In this document: positions 1 through 6,129 of the stretch, in pieces
Position numbering within the stretch: position 1 is the stretch's first letter
Layout of the letters: the number at the start of each line of letters is the position of its first letter
Origin: Methanocorpusculum sp.
GTDB lineage: Archaea; Halobacteriota; Methanomicrobia; Methanomicrobiales; Methanocorpusculaceae
Length of the DNA stretch: 10,035 nucleotides
Reading direction: 5' to 3'
NCBI GenBank assembly: GCA_029987045.1
Contig: DALTWN010000024.1
Location: forward strand, 1 to 10,035
Position numbers and translations under genes: made by a program
Notes under the pieces: generated by a model
Seen by the model: only the letters and a program-made list of their open reading frames with translations
What the model was told of the DNA's origin: nothing
Database searches by the model: none

Positions 1-47
1 TCAGAAGACCCCCAGTCTCCTAGGATGCCAGGCTACCCTACGATCCC
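1..47 (-). tRNA. tRNA-Pro (anticodon GGG), 5' part only
   Basis: Read on the minus strand, the sequence starts GGGATCG (an acceptor 5' strand) followed by TA, a D-arm GGGTAGCCTGGCATCCT, then an anticodon stem GGAGA / TCTTC that pairs (one G-T) and closes a 7-base loop CTGGGGG, giving anticodon GGG for proline. The D-arm and anticodon arm resemble other archaeal tRNA-Pro genes. The gene is cut by the window edge just after the anticodon stem, so the variable loop, T-arm and 3' acceptor strand cannot be seen, and an intron further on cannot be excluded. No intron interrupts the part that is visible, including position 37/38. Confidence 0.85.
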
Positions 48-72
48 TTGCAGAATATAATTGGCGGGCTGC

Positions 73-83
73 TGATATTAGGC
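73..83 (-). promoter_or_regulatory. Probable TATA box of the tRNA-Pro gene
   Basis: On the minus strand GCCTAATATCA is centred about 30 bp upstream of the mature tRNA 5' end, the spacing expected if transcription starts a few bases before the tRNA. A second AT-rich patch (ATTATATTC, 54-62) is only about 10 bp upstream of the tRNA, too close to act as its TATA box. Based on position and composition only. Confidence 0.4.
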
Positions 84-114
84 TTTCCACTTAGTGCAGA
101 TACGATACCGTACA

Positions 115-124
115 CGAAAAAAGG
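115..124 (-). terminator. T-run terminator after the 129-residue ORF
   Basis: On the minus strand a run of six T (117-122, within CCTTTTTTCG) begins about 10 bases after the TAA stop of the unknown-function gene. Archaeal RNA polymerase terminates at such U-rich tracts without needing a hairpin, and none is seen here. It also separates this gene from the tRNA-Pro downstream, which has its own TATA-like element. Confidence 0.5.
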
Positions 125-132
125 ATATGAAG

Positions 133-522
133 TTAATCGGTATGTTCGGATTTTATGCCGTATTTGCGCTTGAATGCATCACATGCCTCTTCCAGTTCCG
201 GCAACGGGGATCCAACAGAGTTCTTGAATCCGGCATAACCGTAGGTCGCATTCAGTGCACGTTCAAGAGCTTCCACACCCTCATCATCGACGATGCGTTT
301 CAGGAAATAGATTACGATATCATCGCTCAGCGAATGATGGAACGATCTTCCGTTGCGCATGCCTACATACATGGAGAAGGTAATCTTATTCTGTTCCACC
401 GTGGACGGAATAATATCTGCCAGTTTTGCAGCCGCTTTATCCGGTGCAATGTCCCCCTGATATACCAAGCGGGAAACCATATAGAGTTTATCGTAATCTT
501 CGATGGTCAGCTCTTCAGTCAT
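133..522 (-). CDS. Hypothetical protein, 129 residues
   Basis: I do not recognise the family. The predicted protein is acidic-to-neutral, soluble, and has no signal peptide, membrane segment or cysteine motif. It looks mostly helical, with a segment at 50-100 that resembles a compact alpha domain: a conserved-looking MYVGMRNGRSF stretch (51-61), a helix IVIYFLKRIVDDEGVEALERAL (69-90), then an aromatic/Gly patch YGYAGFK. Coding is supported by a full-length ORF from ATG to TAA, a TATA box placed for leaderless transcription right at this ATG, and a T-run just past the stop. It follows the alkyltransferase gene by 37 bp on the same strand but appears to have its own promoter. The overlapping plus-strand ORF at 94-528 has no such signals and is taken as a shadow. 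Function remains unknown. Confidence 0.75.
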   Translation of the reverse strand: MTEELTIEDYDKLYMVSRLVYQGDIAPDKAAAKLADIIPSTVEQNKITFSMYVGMRNGRSFHHSLSDDIVIYFLKRIVDDEGVEALERALNATYGYAGFKNSVGSPLPELEEACDAFKRKYGIKSEHTD

Positions 523-543
523 ACATAATAATAGTCGTTTTGG

Positions 544-553
544 CTATAAATCT
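544..553 (-). promoter_or_regulatory. TATA box for the 129-residue ORF
   Basis: The minus-strand sequence AGATTTATAG is centred about 25 bp upstream of the ATG at 522. With the usual archaeal TATA-to-start distance, transcription would begin at or within a base or two of the ATG, so the mRNA is probably leaderless. It sits in the 37-bp gap after the alkyltransferase stop codon. Confidence 0.6.
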
Positions 554-559
554 CTTTTT

Positions 560-1009
560 TCACGCCGCTTTTCTCTTATTGACAACACGTGTTTCCAGTG
601 CCAGCAGATCGCGTTTAAGTTCCAGATCGGCACAAAAGCTGCCAAGACCAGTTGCCGCCACCACACGGTGACACGGAACAATCAACGGAGTCGGATTCCG
701 TGAAATCGCATTGTTAACGACAATGCGGTGAGTACCACAGATTTCCGCGATTTGGCCATAAGTTCGTGTTTCACCGTACGGAATCTGCATGATAGCACGA
801 TAGATCTCGGCATACGGCCCTTCATTGTCAGCAGTAGCAATGGTACTCAAGGGAGAAAAACTCGATGCCATGCCTGCCAGATACAGACGAAACGCCATCG
901 GAACCGGACCTTCCGGAGCATCGCGGACAAACCGTACACGATAAATCAGATTACTTGCGTATGAAACCTCGACACGCCATAATCCAAACTTACACGATCC
1001 GGTTGTCAT
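560..1009 (-). CDS. ogt: O6-alkylguanine-DNA alkyltransferase (methylated-DNA-protein cysteine methyltransferase)
   Basis: Suicide DNA repair protein that moves the alkyl group from O6-alkylguanine to its own cysteine. The 149-residue product has the PCHRV active-site motif at 112-116 (acceptor Cys113), a preceding ETRTYGQIAEICGT helix-turn region (80-93), the NP turn at 105-106, and a C-terminal KRDLLALE helix (132-139). Two conserved sites differ: the recognition helix reads HRIVVNNAISRNP instead of the usual PRAVG-type sequence, so Ile holds the arginine-finger position and Arg the residue before it; and the loop normally like GYSGG/GYAGG is GSFCAD. The ATG at 1009 was chosen over the in-frame GTG at 1021 because it overlaps the helicase TAA stop (TAATG) and has GGAG about 11 bases upstream. 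Expression is therefore probably coupled to the helicase gene. Family assignment is firm; full activity is less certain because of the substitutions. Confidence 0.9.
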   Translation of the reverse strand: MTTGSCKFGLWRVEVSYASNLIYRVRFVRDAPEGPVPMAFRLYLAGMASSFSPLSTIATADNEGPYAEIYRAIMQIPYGETRTYGQIAEICGTHRIVVNNAISRNPTPLIVPCHRVVAATGLGSFCADLELKRDLLALETRVVNKRKAA

Positions 1010-3021
1010 TATACATTCCACTCCGCCAGTATCTTTGATAATTCAGTCGTACTGCATTGCTTAAGTTCTTTTTGCATCCAGTATGAAACGCCGGGGAATA
1101 CCTCGGGAGACATGAACCGTTCCTCACCCAGGATGAGCACCCCGCGATCCGATTCGGTACGCAGTACACGACCGAGTGCCTGCATCGCCTTGTTGATGGC
1201 AGGAAGCGTATAGGCAATGAACTCGCCATTGCTGCCGAACTTGCGCTTGAAATAACTGTTGACAAGACGTCTGACCGGGGTAAACGGTGCAAGCGGCAGT
1301 CCGATAACCATAGCTGCCGTCAGCTGATCTCCGCGATAATCAAGCCCTTCGCTCCACTTGCCGCCGCAGACGGCAAAGATGATACCCGCCTTGTGTTTCA
1401 GCGGCAGGGACAGGAATTCCTTGAGCATCTCGTTCGCTTCCGCCGATTCACGCGGTTCCTGGAACACGACCTTCCCGCGAATCCGATGCGCACACCGGTC
1501 GAAATACTGCAGAAGCAGCTGATAGGACGGGAAGTACACCGCTACGTTTCCTTTCAGCCGGGAGAATGCCAGGATACTCTCTTCGATATGTCTGATATTT
1601 GCCTCATCCTGACGGTGGGAAAATGCAGTAGTGATATCCGAAAGGCCGATAACCAGCCGGTTCTCTTTAGGAAATGCATTCGCAAGAGACAAGGTATCCA
1701 CCGGCATCTCTCCGAAATAATACCGGCGATAGGCATCTACCGGAGAGAGCGTTCCGGAGATAAGAACTACGGCCGAATGCTTTGATACCAGTTCCTGCAT
1801 ACGGTCGGCAGGATCAATGTTCCGGACTTCCAAGGTAACGGTTTCGTCATCCTTGGTATAGACCGTCAGATATGCAGGATTCGTTGCAGACCGATACAGC
1901 CGAATCAGGAACTCGGACAGTTTCTCGATCGCCGATTCCTTGAAATCACCGTTTTCAATCGAGAGCTGGCGTACCTCTTCCTTGACAGTAATGATATCCT
2001 CCAGCAGTGCTTCCGGTTTCTCATAGAGCGACCCTTTAATCAGAATATTGTTGAATATCTGCGGGTCGAACCAGTCCTCGACCTCCGTTGACCGGCGAAG
2101 ACCGTCAATGAACTGGGCGATTCGCGGCAGGACATGACGGATGGCGTCCGTTCCCCGGACCTTATTGCGAAGCGACGTCAGTTCAATCGCTGCCGCTTCT
2201 ACATCGGTTTCACGGATACGAATGCTTTCGATGCTCTGAATCACATCACCAAGATTATGTGCTTCATCGAGGAGAAGAATGACCTTGTCCTCTTCACAGC
2301 CGAGATTGACATACAGCTGTTCGCGGATATCATCATTGAACAGATGATGATAATTGCAGATGACAACATCCGCACCTTTTGCCGCATTGAGCATCATATC
2401 ATACGGACAGACATTCCCGGCAAACTGCATGAGTTCGGAAGGGTGTACCACCTGTTTCTGTGCCATATCCGCTTTCTTCTTCATCTCCTGCGAAGGGACC
2501 ATACGGCGTCCTCCTTCCTCTCCGGCGACAAAGGTCTTGCTATAGACATAATACGGACAGATGACCGGATGATCCTTTTCCTGCCGCCGGATCTGATCCT
2601 GGATAACCTTGTCCGCAGCAGGGGAATATGACCCGCGCTCGGCACGCTGCAGAAGAAGAGAGGAGGTGAACGACTTGACCGACTCACATTTCCGGTAGAT
2701 ATCGCCATATCCGCCAAGGGGGCACATCTTTCCCTTTCCGATGAGATAGGTGAACTTCAGATTCGGCCGTTTCCTACGCCGGATCATATCAAGTTCACGC
2801 GTAAAAATTTCAAGCTGGGATACCGTACGGACCGCGATGATGATCTTACGGCCGTCGGCTTTCGCAAGAAGTGCAGATACCACCGAGGATTTCCCGCTTC
2901 CTGTCGGTGCATCAATCATCAGGACGCCGTTCTTCTCCGCGACAGCTGCAACGGATTCGAGCATCTCCTTCTGATTCGGGCGATAAGCGGTATACGGGAA
3001 ATAATCTGCGATATCAGCCAT
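1009..3021 (-). CDS. XPD/Rad3-DinG family Fe-S DNA helicase
   Basis: Superfamily 2 ATP-dependent 5'-3' DNA helicase of 670 residues, expected to act in excision repair or resolution of blocked DNA structures. Visible motifs: Q-like YRPNQ (13-17), Walker A APTGSGKS (38-45), motif Ia AVRTVSQ, DEAH (252-255), motif III-like ISGTLSP (421-427), motif V GKWSEGLDYRGD (554-565) and motif VI QALGRVLRT (614-622, with Arg618 and Arg621). Four cysteines before the DEAH box, Cys100, Cys112, Cys155 and Cys205, fit the 4Fe-4S cluster of this family, although the spacing is wide (about 43 and 50 residues for the last two steps). The ATG at 3021 was chosen over a TTG at 3051, because a TATA box overlaps that TTG and lies about 26 bp before the ATG. 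The stop codon overlaps the alkyltransferase start. Archaeal homologues are usually annotated XPD or DEAD/DEAH helicase; the exact orthology is not settled here. Confidence 0.93.
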   Translation of the reverse strand: MADIADYFPYTAYRPNQKEMLESVAAVAEKNGVLMIDAPTGSGKSSVVSALLAKADGRKIIIAVRTVSQLEIFTRELDMIRRRKRPNLKFTYLIGKGKMCPLGGYGDIYRKCESVKSFTSSLLLQRAERGSYSPAADKVIQDQIRRQEKDHPVICPYYVYSKTFVAGEEGGRRMVPSQEMKKKADMAQKQVVHPSELMQFAGNVCPYDMMLNAAKGADVVICNYHHLFNDDIREQLYVNLGCEEDKVILLLDEAHNLGDVIQSIESIRIRETDVEAAAIELTSLRNKVRGTDAIRHVLPRIAQFIDGLRRSTEVEDWFDPQIFNNILIKGSLYEKPEALLEDIITVKEEVRQLSIENGDFKESAIEKLSEFLIRLYRSATNPAYLTVYTKDDETVTLEVRNIDPADRMQELVSKHSAVVLISGTLSPVDAYRRYYFGEMPVDTLSLANAFPKENRLVIGLSDITTAFSHRQDEANIRHIEESILAFSRLKGNVAVYFPSYQLLLQYFDRCAHRIRGKVVFQEPRESAEANEMLKEFLSLPLKHKAGIIFAVCGGKWSEGLDYRGDQLTAAMVIGLPLAPFTPVRRLVNSYFKRKFGSNGEFIAYTLPAINKAMQALGRVLRTESDRGVLILGEERFMSPEVFPGVSYWMQKELKQCSTTELSKILAEWNV

Positions 3022-3041
3022 AGAGCGTAAACAGTATTGGC

Positions 3042-3053
3042 GGTATATCAATT
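3042..3053 (-). promoter_or_regulatory. TATA box of the xpd-ogt operon
   Basis: The minus-strand sequence AATTGATATACC is centred about 26 bp upstream of the helicase ATG at 3021, predicting a leaderless or near-leaderless transcript. Its position argues against the upstream in-frame TTG at 3051, which would fall inside the TATA box. Confidence 0.6.
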
Positions 3054-3070
3054 AGTAGCTATCTATTTGG

Positions 3071-3088
3071 AAAAAGAGGGGGTTTTTC
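3071..3088 (-). terminator. Possible T-run terminator after the DUF63 gene
   Basis: Directly after the TGA stop of the membrane protein, the minus strand reads GAAAAACCCCCTCTTTTT. The terminal five-T tract in this pyrimidine-rich context is a plausible archaeal U-rich terminator separating this gene from the helicase promoter a few bases further on. The tract is short, so confidence is limited. Confidence 0.35.
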
Positions 3089-3943
3089 TCAGATCCACAG
3101 GACCATTCTGAACAAATCGCGGATACCCGGACCAAGACCGACAATCATCATAACGAGAATGATCAGATGCCAGGGAATCTGGAATCCCGGTTCTTTTTTG
3201 AACCGTTCAAGAACCCAGATACCCACAACCAGAACAAGGGTCTTGAGCAGGAACATACTGTATCCGGTACCGGTCAGCCCAATGAGCCAGTCTCCCAACA
3301 CATGCTGTTCATAGTAAGGAACCGGGTGCAGTTCAAGCGCGAATCCGGTTGCCGACGAATCAAGATACTGGCAGAACATCAACGCGATATACAGCGGGTG
3401 AGAGACATATTTCCAGCGACAGACAAACCGCAGGATGGCCCACAATGCCGCAGTCGCTGCCACTGCAATTCCTACGACAATCCCAATGATAGCCACATCG
3501 AATGTCGTATAGCTAACACCATACCAGACAAGGATACCAAGAACCGCCAGACAGGATATCACGCCCACCGCGGCAAACGGTTTGACATACGTCAGGATAA
3601 TCTTCTTTTTCTCCAATGTATGGGTTACGAACAGGACAAGCAGGCCGAAAACCATGACGAGAATATAGACGAGCGGAGTGGTGAAGCACAGACGCCAGGG
3701 ATAATCAATGAGATTCGCTCCGTTCACCGTCATATCGTCCACGACATGGAGCAGACCGCCCAATATGACGTAAAGCGTTGATGACAGGACAAACGCAGTG
3801 TTTATCGGAAGTTTCTCATGTTTAATCCAACGATAAAGTATATACAATCCTAGGATTACTAATAATGCATATATTATCGTCATTGGAATGGTATATCCAG
3901 AACTTTCCAATCCGGCAACCCAAGTAAAAAAATCATTGGCCAT
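3089..3943 (-). CDS. DUF63 family integral membrane protein
   Basis: Predicted polytopic membrane protein of 284 residues, with hydrophobic segments at roughly 20-40, 47-66, 89-108, 118-140, 147-172, 183-200, 229-246 and 257-272. Three polar signatures match my recollection of the archaeal DUF63 family: GGLLHVVDD (62-70) at the end of a membrane segment; a second conserved block with LDSSATGFALE (194-204) continuing into a Tyr-Glu-Gln-His stretch at 211-214; and GLGPGIRDLFRM (269-280) near the C-terminus. The conserved His, Asp and Glu at membrane boundaries suggest a catalytic or metal/ligand-binding role in the membrane, but no biochemical function is known to me. The start codon lies 9 bp from the divergent egsA start, so the promoter must overlap the egsA 5' coding region; a candidate TATA (CTTTAAAATC on the minus strand, around 3970-3979) is about 31 bp upstream. 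The pairing with a lipid gene makes an envelope-related role an attractive but unproven idea. Confidence 0.88.
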   Translation of the reverse strand: MANDFFTWVAGLESSGYTIPMTIIYALLVILGLYILYRWIKHEKLPINTAFVLSSTLYVILGGLLHVVDDMTVNGANLIDYPWRLCFTTPLVYILVMVFGLLVLFVTHTLEKKKIILTYVKPFAAVGVISCLAVLGILVWYGVSYTTFDVAIIGIVVGIAVAATAALWAILRFVCRWKYVSHPLYIALMFCQYLDSSATGFALELHPVPYYEQHVLGDWLIGLTGTGYSMFLLKTLVLVVGIWVLERFKKEPGFQIPWHLIILVMMIVGLGPGIRDLFRMVLWI

Positions 3944-3980
3944 GGTATCAATATGAGTGATAAGGAATATGAGATTTTAA
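3838..3980. promoter_or_regulatory. Overlapping divergent promoters embedded in coding sequence
   Basis: The gap between the DUF63 start (3943, minus) and the egsA start (3953, plus) is only 9 bp. Both flanking coding ends are visibly AT-rich compared with the rest of the genes, and contain TATA-like stretches: GCATATATTA (3867-3876) and GGTATATCC (3890-3898) facing egsA, which would give a leader of roughly 30-60 bases, and CTTTAAAATC (minus strand, about 3970-3979) facing DUF63. Which boxes are used cannot be decided from sequence. The two promoters would lie in each other's coding region and so could interfere. Confidence 0.45.
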
Positions 3981-5068
3981 AGAATAAAAATTTTGATAAA
4001 TCACGGTGGATCCAGCTTCCGCGTGATGTGGTCGTCGGACATGGAGTGATTACACAGATTCCGGCGGTCGTTTCCGAACTCTGTCTGCAGGGTCCGATTC
4101 TGGTCATCTCCGGAAAAACCACCATGCAGACGACCGGAGTCAAGGTCCTTACCCTTCTCACCGAAGCAGGATACGATGCGTCGTCCCTGATTGCCGGCGA
4201 CATCACCTACGAAGAAGTAACCCGAGTTGCGAACTATGCAAAAGCACTCGGATCAGTGCTCCTTATTGCCGTCGGCGGCGGCCGTGTCATCGATATCGCA
4301 AAGATTGTCTCATACAATATCGATATCCAGTTCATCAGTGTCCCGACCACGGCATCGCATGACGGCATTACTTCCTCCCGTGCATCCATCCATACGGAAA
4401 CCGGCAGTATCAGTGTCGCTGCGCATCCGCCGATTGCCATCATCGGGGATACGGAGATTCTTGCGGATTCACCGCACCGGCTGACGGCATCCGGATTTGC
4501 AGATATTGTCGCGAACTATACGGCGGTCCTCGACTGGGAACTCGCAAACAAGGAAAAAGGAGAAAAAATCAGTGAATATGCACTGACACTGTCCATGATT
4601 TCTGCAGAACTGCTGGTCGAAAATGCAGATAATATCCATGCATTCGATGAAAAAGCCGCATGGATCCTCATGAAGGCATTGTTCGCTTCGGGAGTCGCCA
4701 TGAGTATTGCAGGATCATCACGCCCGGCATCCGGCAGTGAACACAAATTCGCTCATATCCTCGAACAGACAGCTCCCGGAAAAGTCCTCCATGGAGAAGC
4801 CTGCGGTATCGGCACCATCATCAGTATGTACCTGCACGGCGGAAACTGGCAGAAAATCAAGAATTCCCTGGAAACCGTCGGTGCTCCGATAACACCAAAA
4901 CAGATCGGGCTGACCGATGAACAGGTCGTTGACGCGGTCATGACTGCTCACACCATCCGACCAGACCGCTATACCATATTCGACACCGCTATCGACCGGA
5001 AACAGGTGGAAGAAGCCGTCGCAGCCCTCTACACCGACACGCAAAATCAGAATAATACTGCAGAATAA
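3953..5068 (+). CDS. egsA: sn-glycerol-1-phosphate dehydrogenase [NAD(P)+]
   Basis: Reduces dihydroxyacetone phosphate to sn-glycerol-1-phosphate, the backbone of archaeal ether lipids; cytosolic and metal-dependent (Zn). The 371-residue product belongs to the iron-alcohol-dehydrogenase-like superfamily. Evidence: the start of the conserved domain WIQLPRDVVVGHG (19-31), nucleotide-binding GGGRVID (108-114), PTTASHDGI (131-139), and likely metal ligands Asp184 (SGFADIVAN), His264 (SGSEH) and His280 (LHGEACG). The C-terminal HTIRPDRYT segment (333-341) is also typical. About 13 AT-rich, Lys/Asn-rich residues precede the conserved domain; no in-frame alternative start is visible that would remove them. 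The gene is divergent from the DUF63 protein with a 9-bp gap, and is followed by a T-run, so it is probably transcribed alone. Confidence 0.96.
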   Translation: MSDKEYEILKNKNFDKSRWIQLPRDVVVGHGVITQIPAVVSELCLQGPILVISGKTTMQTTGVKVLTLLTEAGYDASSLIAGDITYEEVTRVANYAKALGSVLLIAVGGGRVIDIAKIVSYNIDIQFISVPTTASHDGITSSRASIHTETGSISVAAHPPIAIIGDTEILADSPHRLTASGFADIVANYTAVLDWELANKEKGEKISEYALTLSMISAELLVENADNIHAFDEKAAWILMKALFASGVAMSIAGSSRPASGSEHKFAHILEQTAPGKVLHGEACGIGTIISMYLHGGNWQKIKNSLETVGAPITPKQIGLTDEQVVDAVMTAHTIRPDRYTIFDTAIDRKQVEEAVAALYTDTQNQNNTAE

Positions 5069-5080
5069 CTGAAATATCCC

Positions 5081-5095
5081 CATCTTTTTTCTCTC
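5081..5095 (+). terminator. T-run terminator after egsA
   Basis: CATCTTTTTTCTCTC starts 12 bases after the egsA TAA stop, with six consecutive T at 5085-5090 followed by further pyrimidines. This is the usual archaeal U-tract signal; no strong hairpin precedes it. Confidence 0.55.
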
Positions 5096-5123
5096 ATTGA
5101 CCATTCCGGACCCGGTTTTCAGA

Positions 5124-5160
5124 GATTGACAATCTATTTAACAGATAAAACAGATAAATA
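5124..5160 (+). promoter_or_regulatory. Aldolase promoter with TATA box and repeats
   Basis: TATTTAAC (5135-5142) is centred about 31 bp upstream of the aldolase ATG, predicting a leader of only a few bases. It is flanked by a small perfect inverted repeat on its upstream edge, GATTG-A-CAATC (5124-5134), and a perfect tandem 9-mer on its downstream edge, ACAGATAAA twice (5141-5149 and 5150-5158). The inverted repeat lies where a TFB recognition element is expected and the tandem repeat covers the stretch between TATA and transcription start, both positions at which archaeal repressors or activators often bind. The TATA assignment is reasonable; the operator role is inferred from position only. 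Confidence 0.5.
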
Positions 5161-5168
5161 ACATATTT

Positions 5169-6074
5169 ATGACTGACGTGAAAGTACCGCTGGATGTACC
5201 GGCAGATATGCGTGAGAAGTACATCGAAAACTACAATCTGGTAACAAAAGGTTCCGGCAGACTGATGCTCTTTGCCGGAGACCAGAAAATGGAACATCTG
5301 AACGATGATTTCTGCGGGGCAGATATCCCGGCAGATGACAACGACCCGGAACATCTGTTCAAGATTGCATCACAAGGAAAAGTGGGCGTTCTTGCAGTCC
5401 AGCTCGGTCTGTTGAACCGCTATGCAATGGATTACTCCGATATCACCTATCTGGTGAAGATGAACTCCAAGACACACCTGGTAGGAGTATCACAGAAGGA
5501 CCCGACCTCACGCCAGCTCTGGTCTGTCGCACAGGTTGCAGAAATCGCTGAAGAGTACAACCTCAAGGTTCCGGCAATCGGTTACACCATCTACCTCGGC
5601 AGTGAAAACGAAGCCGAAATGCTGACCGAAGCTGCAGAACTCATCAATGACGCACACTTCCACGGAATGGTAACCGTCCTCTGGATCTACCCGCGCGGAA
5701 AGGCAGTCAAGGACGAGAAGGACCCGCACCTTATCGCCGGCGCTGCAGGATGTGCCGCATGTCTTGGATCCGATTTCGTCAAAGTCAATGCACCGAAGAA
5801 GGATGGAAAATCCGATGCAGCACTTCTGCAGGAAGCAGTCAAGGCTGCAGGCAGAACCAAGCTGGTCTGTGCCGGCGGGTCAACCACCTCCGAAGAAAAA
5901 TTCCTGGAAGAACTCTATAATCAGATTCACGTCGGCGGAGCTTCCGGAAATGCAACCGGCAGAAACATTCACCAGAAACAGCTTGCAGAAGCAGTCAAAT
6001 TCTGCAATGCAATCTACGCAATAACCGTTGAAAACAAGAGTCTTGAAGAAGCACTCAAGATTCTCCACGCATAA
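5169..6074 (+). CDS. Archaeal class I fructose-bisphosphate aldolase (DhnA/DeoC family)
   Basis: Schiff-base aldolase, expected to interconvert fructose 1,6-bisphosphate with dihydroxyacetone phosphate plus glyceraldehyde 3-phosphate, mainly in the gluconeogenic direction in a methanogen. The 301-residue TIM-barrel protein shows GDQK (37-40) where the family has an Asp-containing first strand, YPRG (174-177), SDFVKVNAP (201-209) with Lys205 the likely Schiff-base lysine, GGS (236-238), and the phosphate-binding GASGNATGRNIHQ (257-269). It is about 20-40 residues longer than typical archaeal FBP aldolases, mostly through an N-terminal helix and an insertion around DFCGADIPADDND (47-59). Relatives in this superfamily include the ADH synthase used in the methanogen aromatic amino acid pathway, so substrate assignment is likely rather than certain. 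It has its own promoter and is followed by a T-run. Confidence 0.85.
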   Translation: MTDVKVPLDVPADMREKYIENYNLVTKGSGRLMLFAGDQKMEHLNDDFCGADIPADDNDPEHLFKIASQGKVGVLAVQLGLLNRYAMDYSDITYLVKMNSKTHLVGVSQKDPTSRQLWSVAQVAEIAEEYNLKVPAIGYTIYLGSENEAEMLTEAAELINDAHFHGMVTVLWIYPRGKAVKDEKDPHLIAGAAGCAACLGSDFVKVNAPKKDGKSDAALLQEAVKAAGRTKLVCAGGSTTSEEKFLEELYNQIHVGGASGNATGRNIHQKQLAEAVKFCNAIYAITVENKSLEEALKILHA

Positions 6075-6085
6075 TCTTTTTTTCC
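6075..6085 (+). terminator. T-run terminator after the aldolase
   Basis: TCTTTTTTTCC begins right after the TAA stop, with seven consecutive T at 6077-6083. This is a clear U-tract and supports an independent aldolase transcript. Confidence 0.6.
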
Positions 6086-6094
6086 AAACTTGTT

Positions 6095-6106
6095 CCTTTA
6101 TGTAGA
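6095..6106 (+). promoter_or_regulatory. Probable TATA box of dapF
   Basis: CCTTTATGTAGA contains a TTTATGTAG element centred about 29 bp upstream of the dapF ATG at 6130, so the leader would be very short. It lies between the aldolase terminator and dapF, consistent with separate transcription. The match to a TATA box is moderate. Confidence 0.45.
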
Positions 6107-6129
6107 TTCGCGACAAATAGTAGTGTATC

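Noticed and set aside
94..528. Plus-strand 144-residue frame opposite the unknown-function gene
   Set aside because: No promoter or start signal; the minus-strand frame has a correctly spaced TATA box and terminator, and a more protein-like composition.
1010..1021. GTG start adding four residues to the alkyltransferase
   Set aside because: The ATG overlapping the helicase stop has a better-placed GGAG, and the typical coupled TAATG arrangement; the extra four residues match nothing.
3022..3051. N-terminal extension of the helicase from a TTG codon (10 extra residues)
   Set aside because: The TTG lies inside the TATA box, and the family's conserved N-terminus begins shortly after the ATG at 3021.
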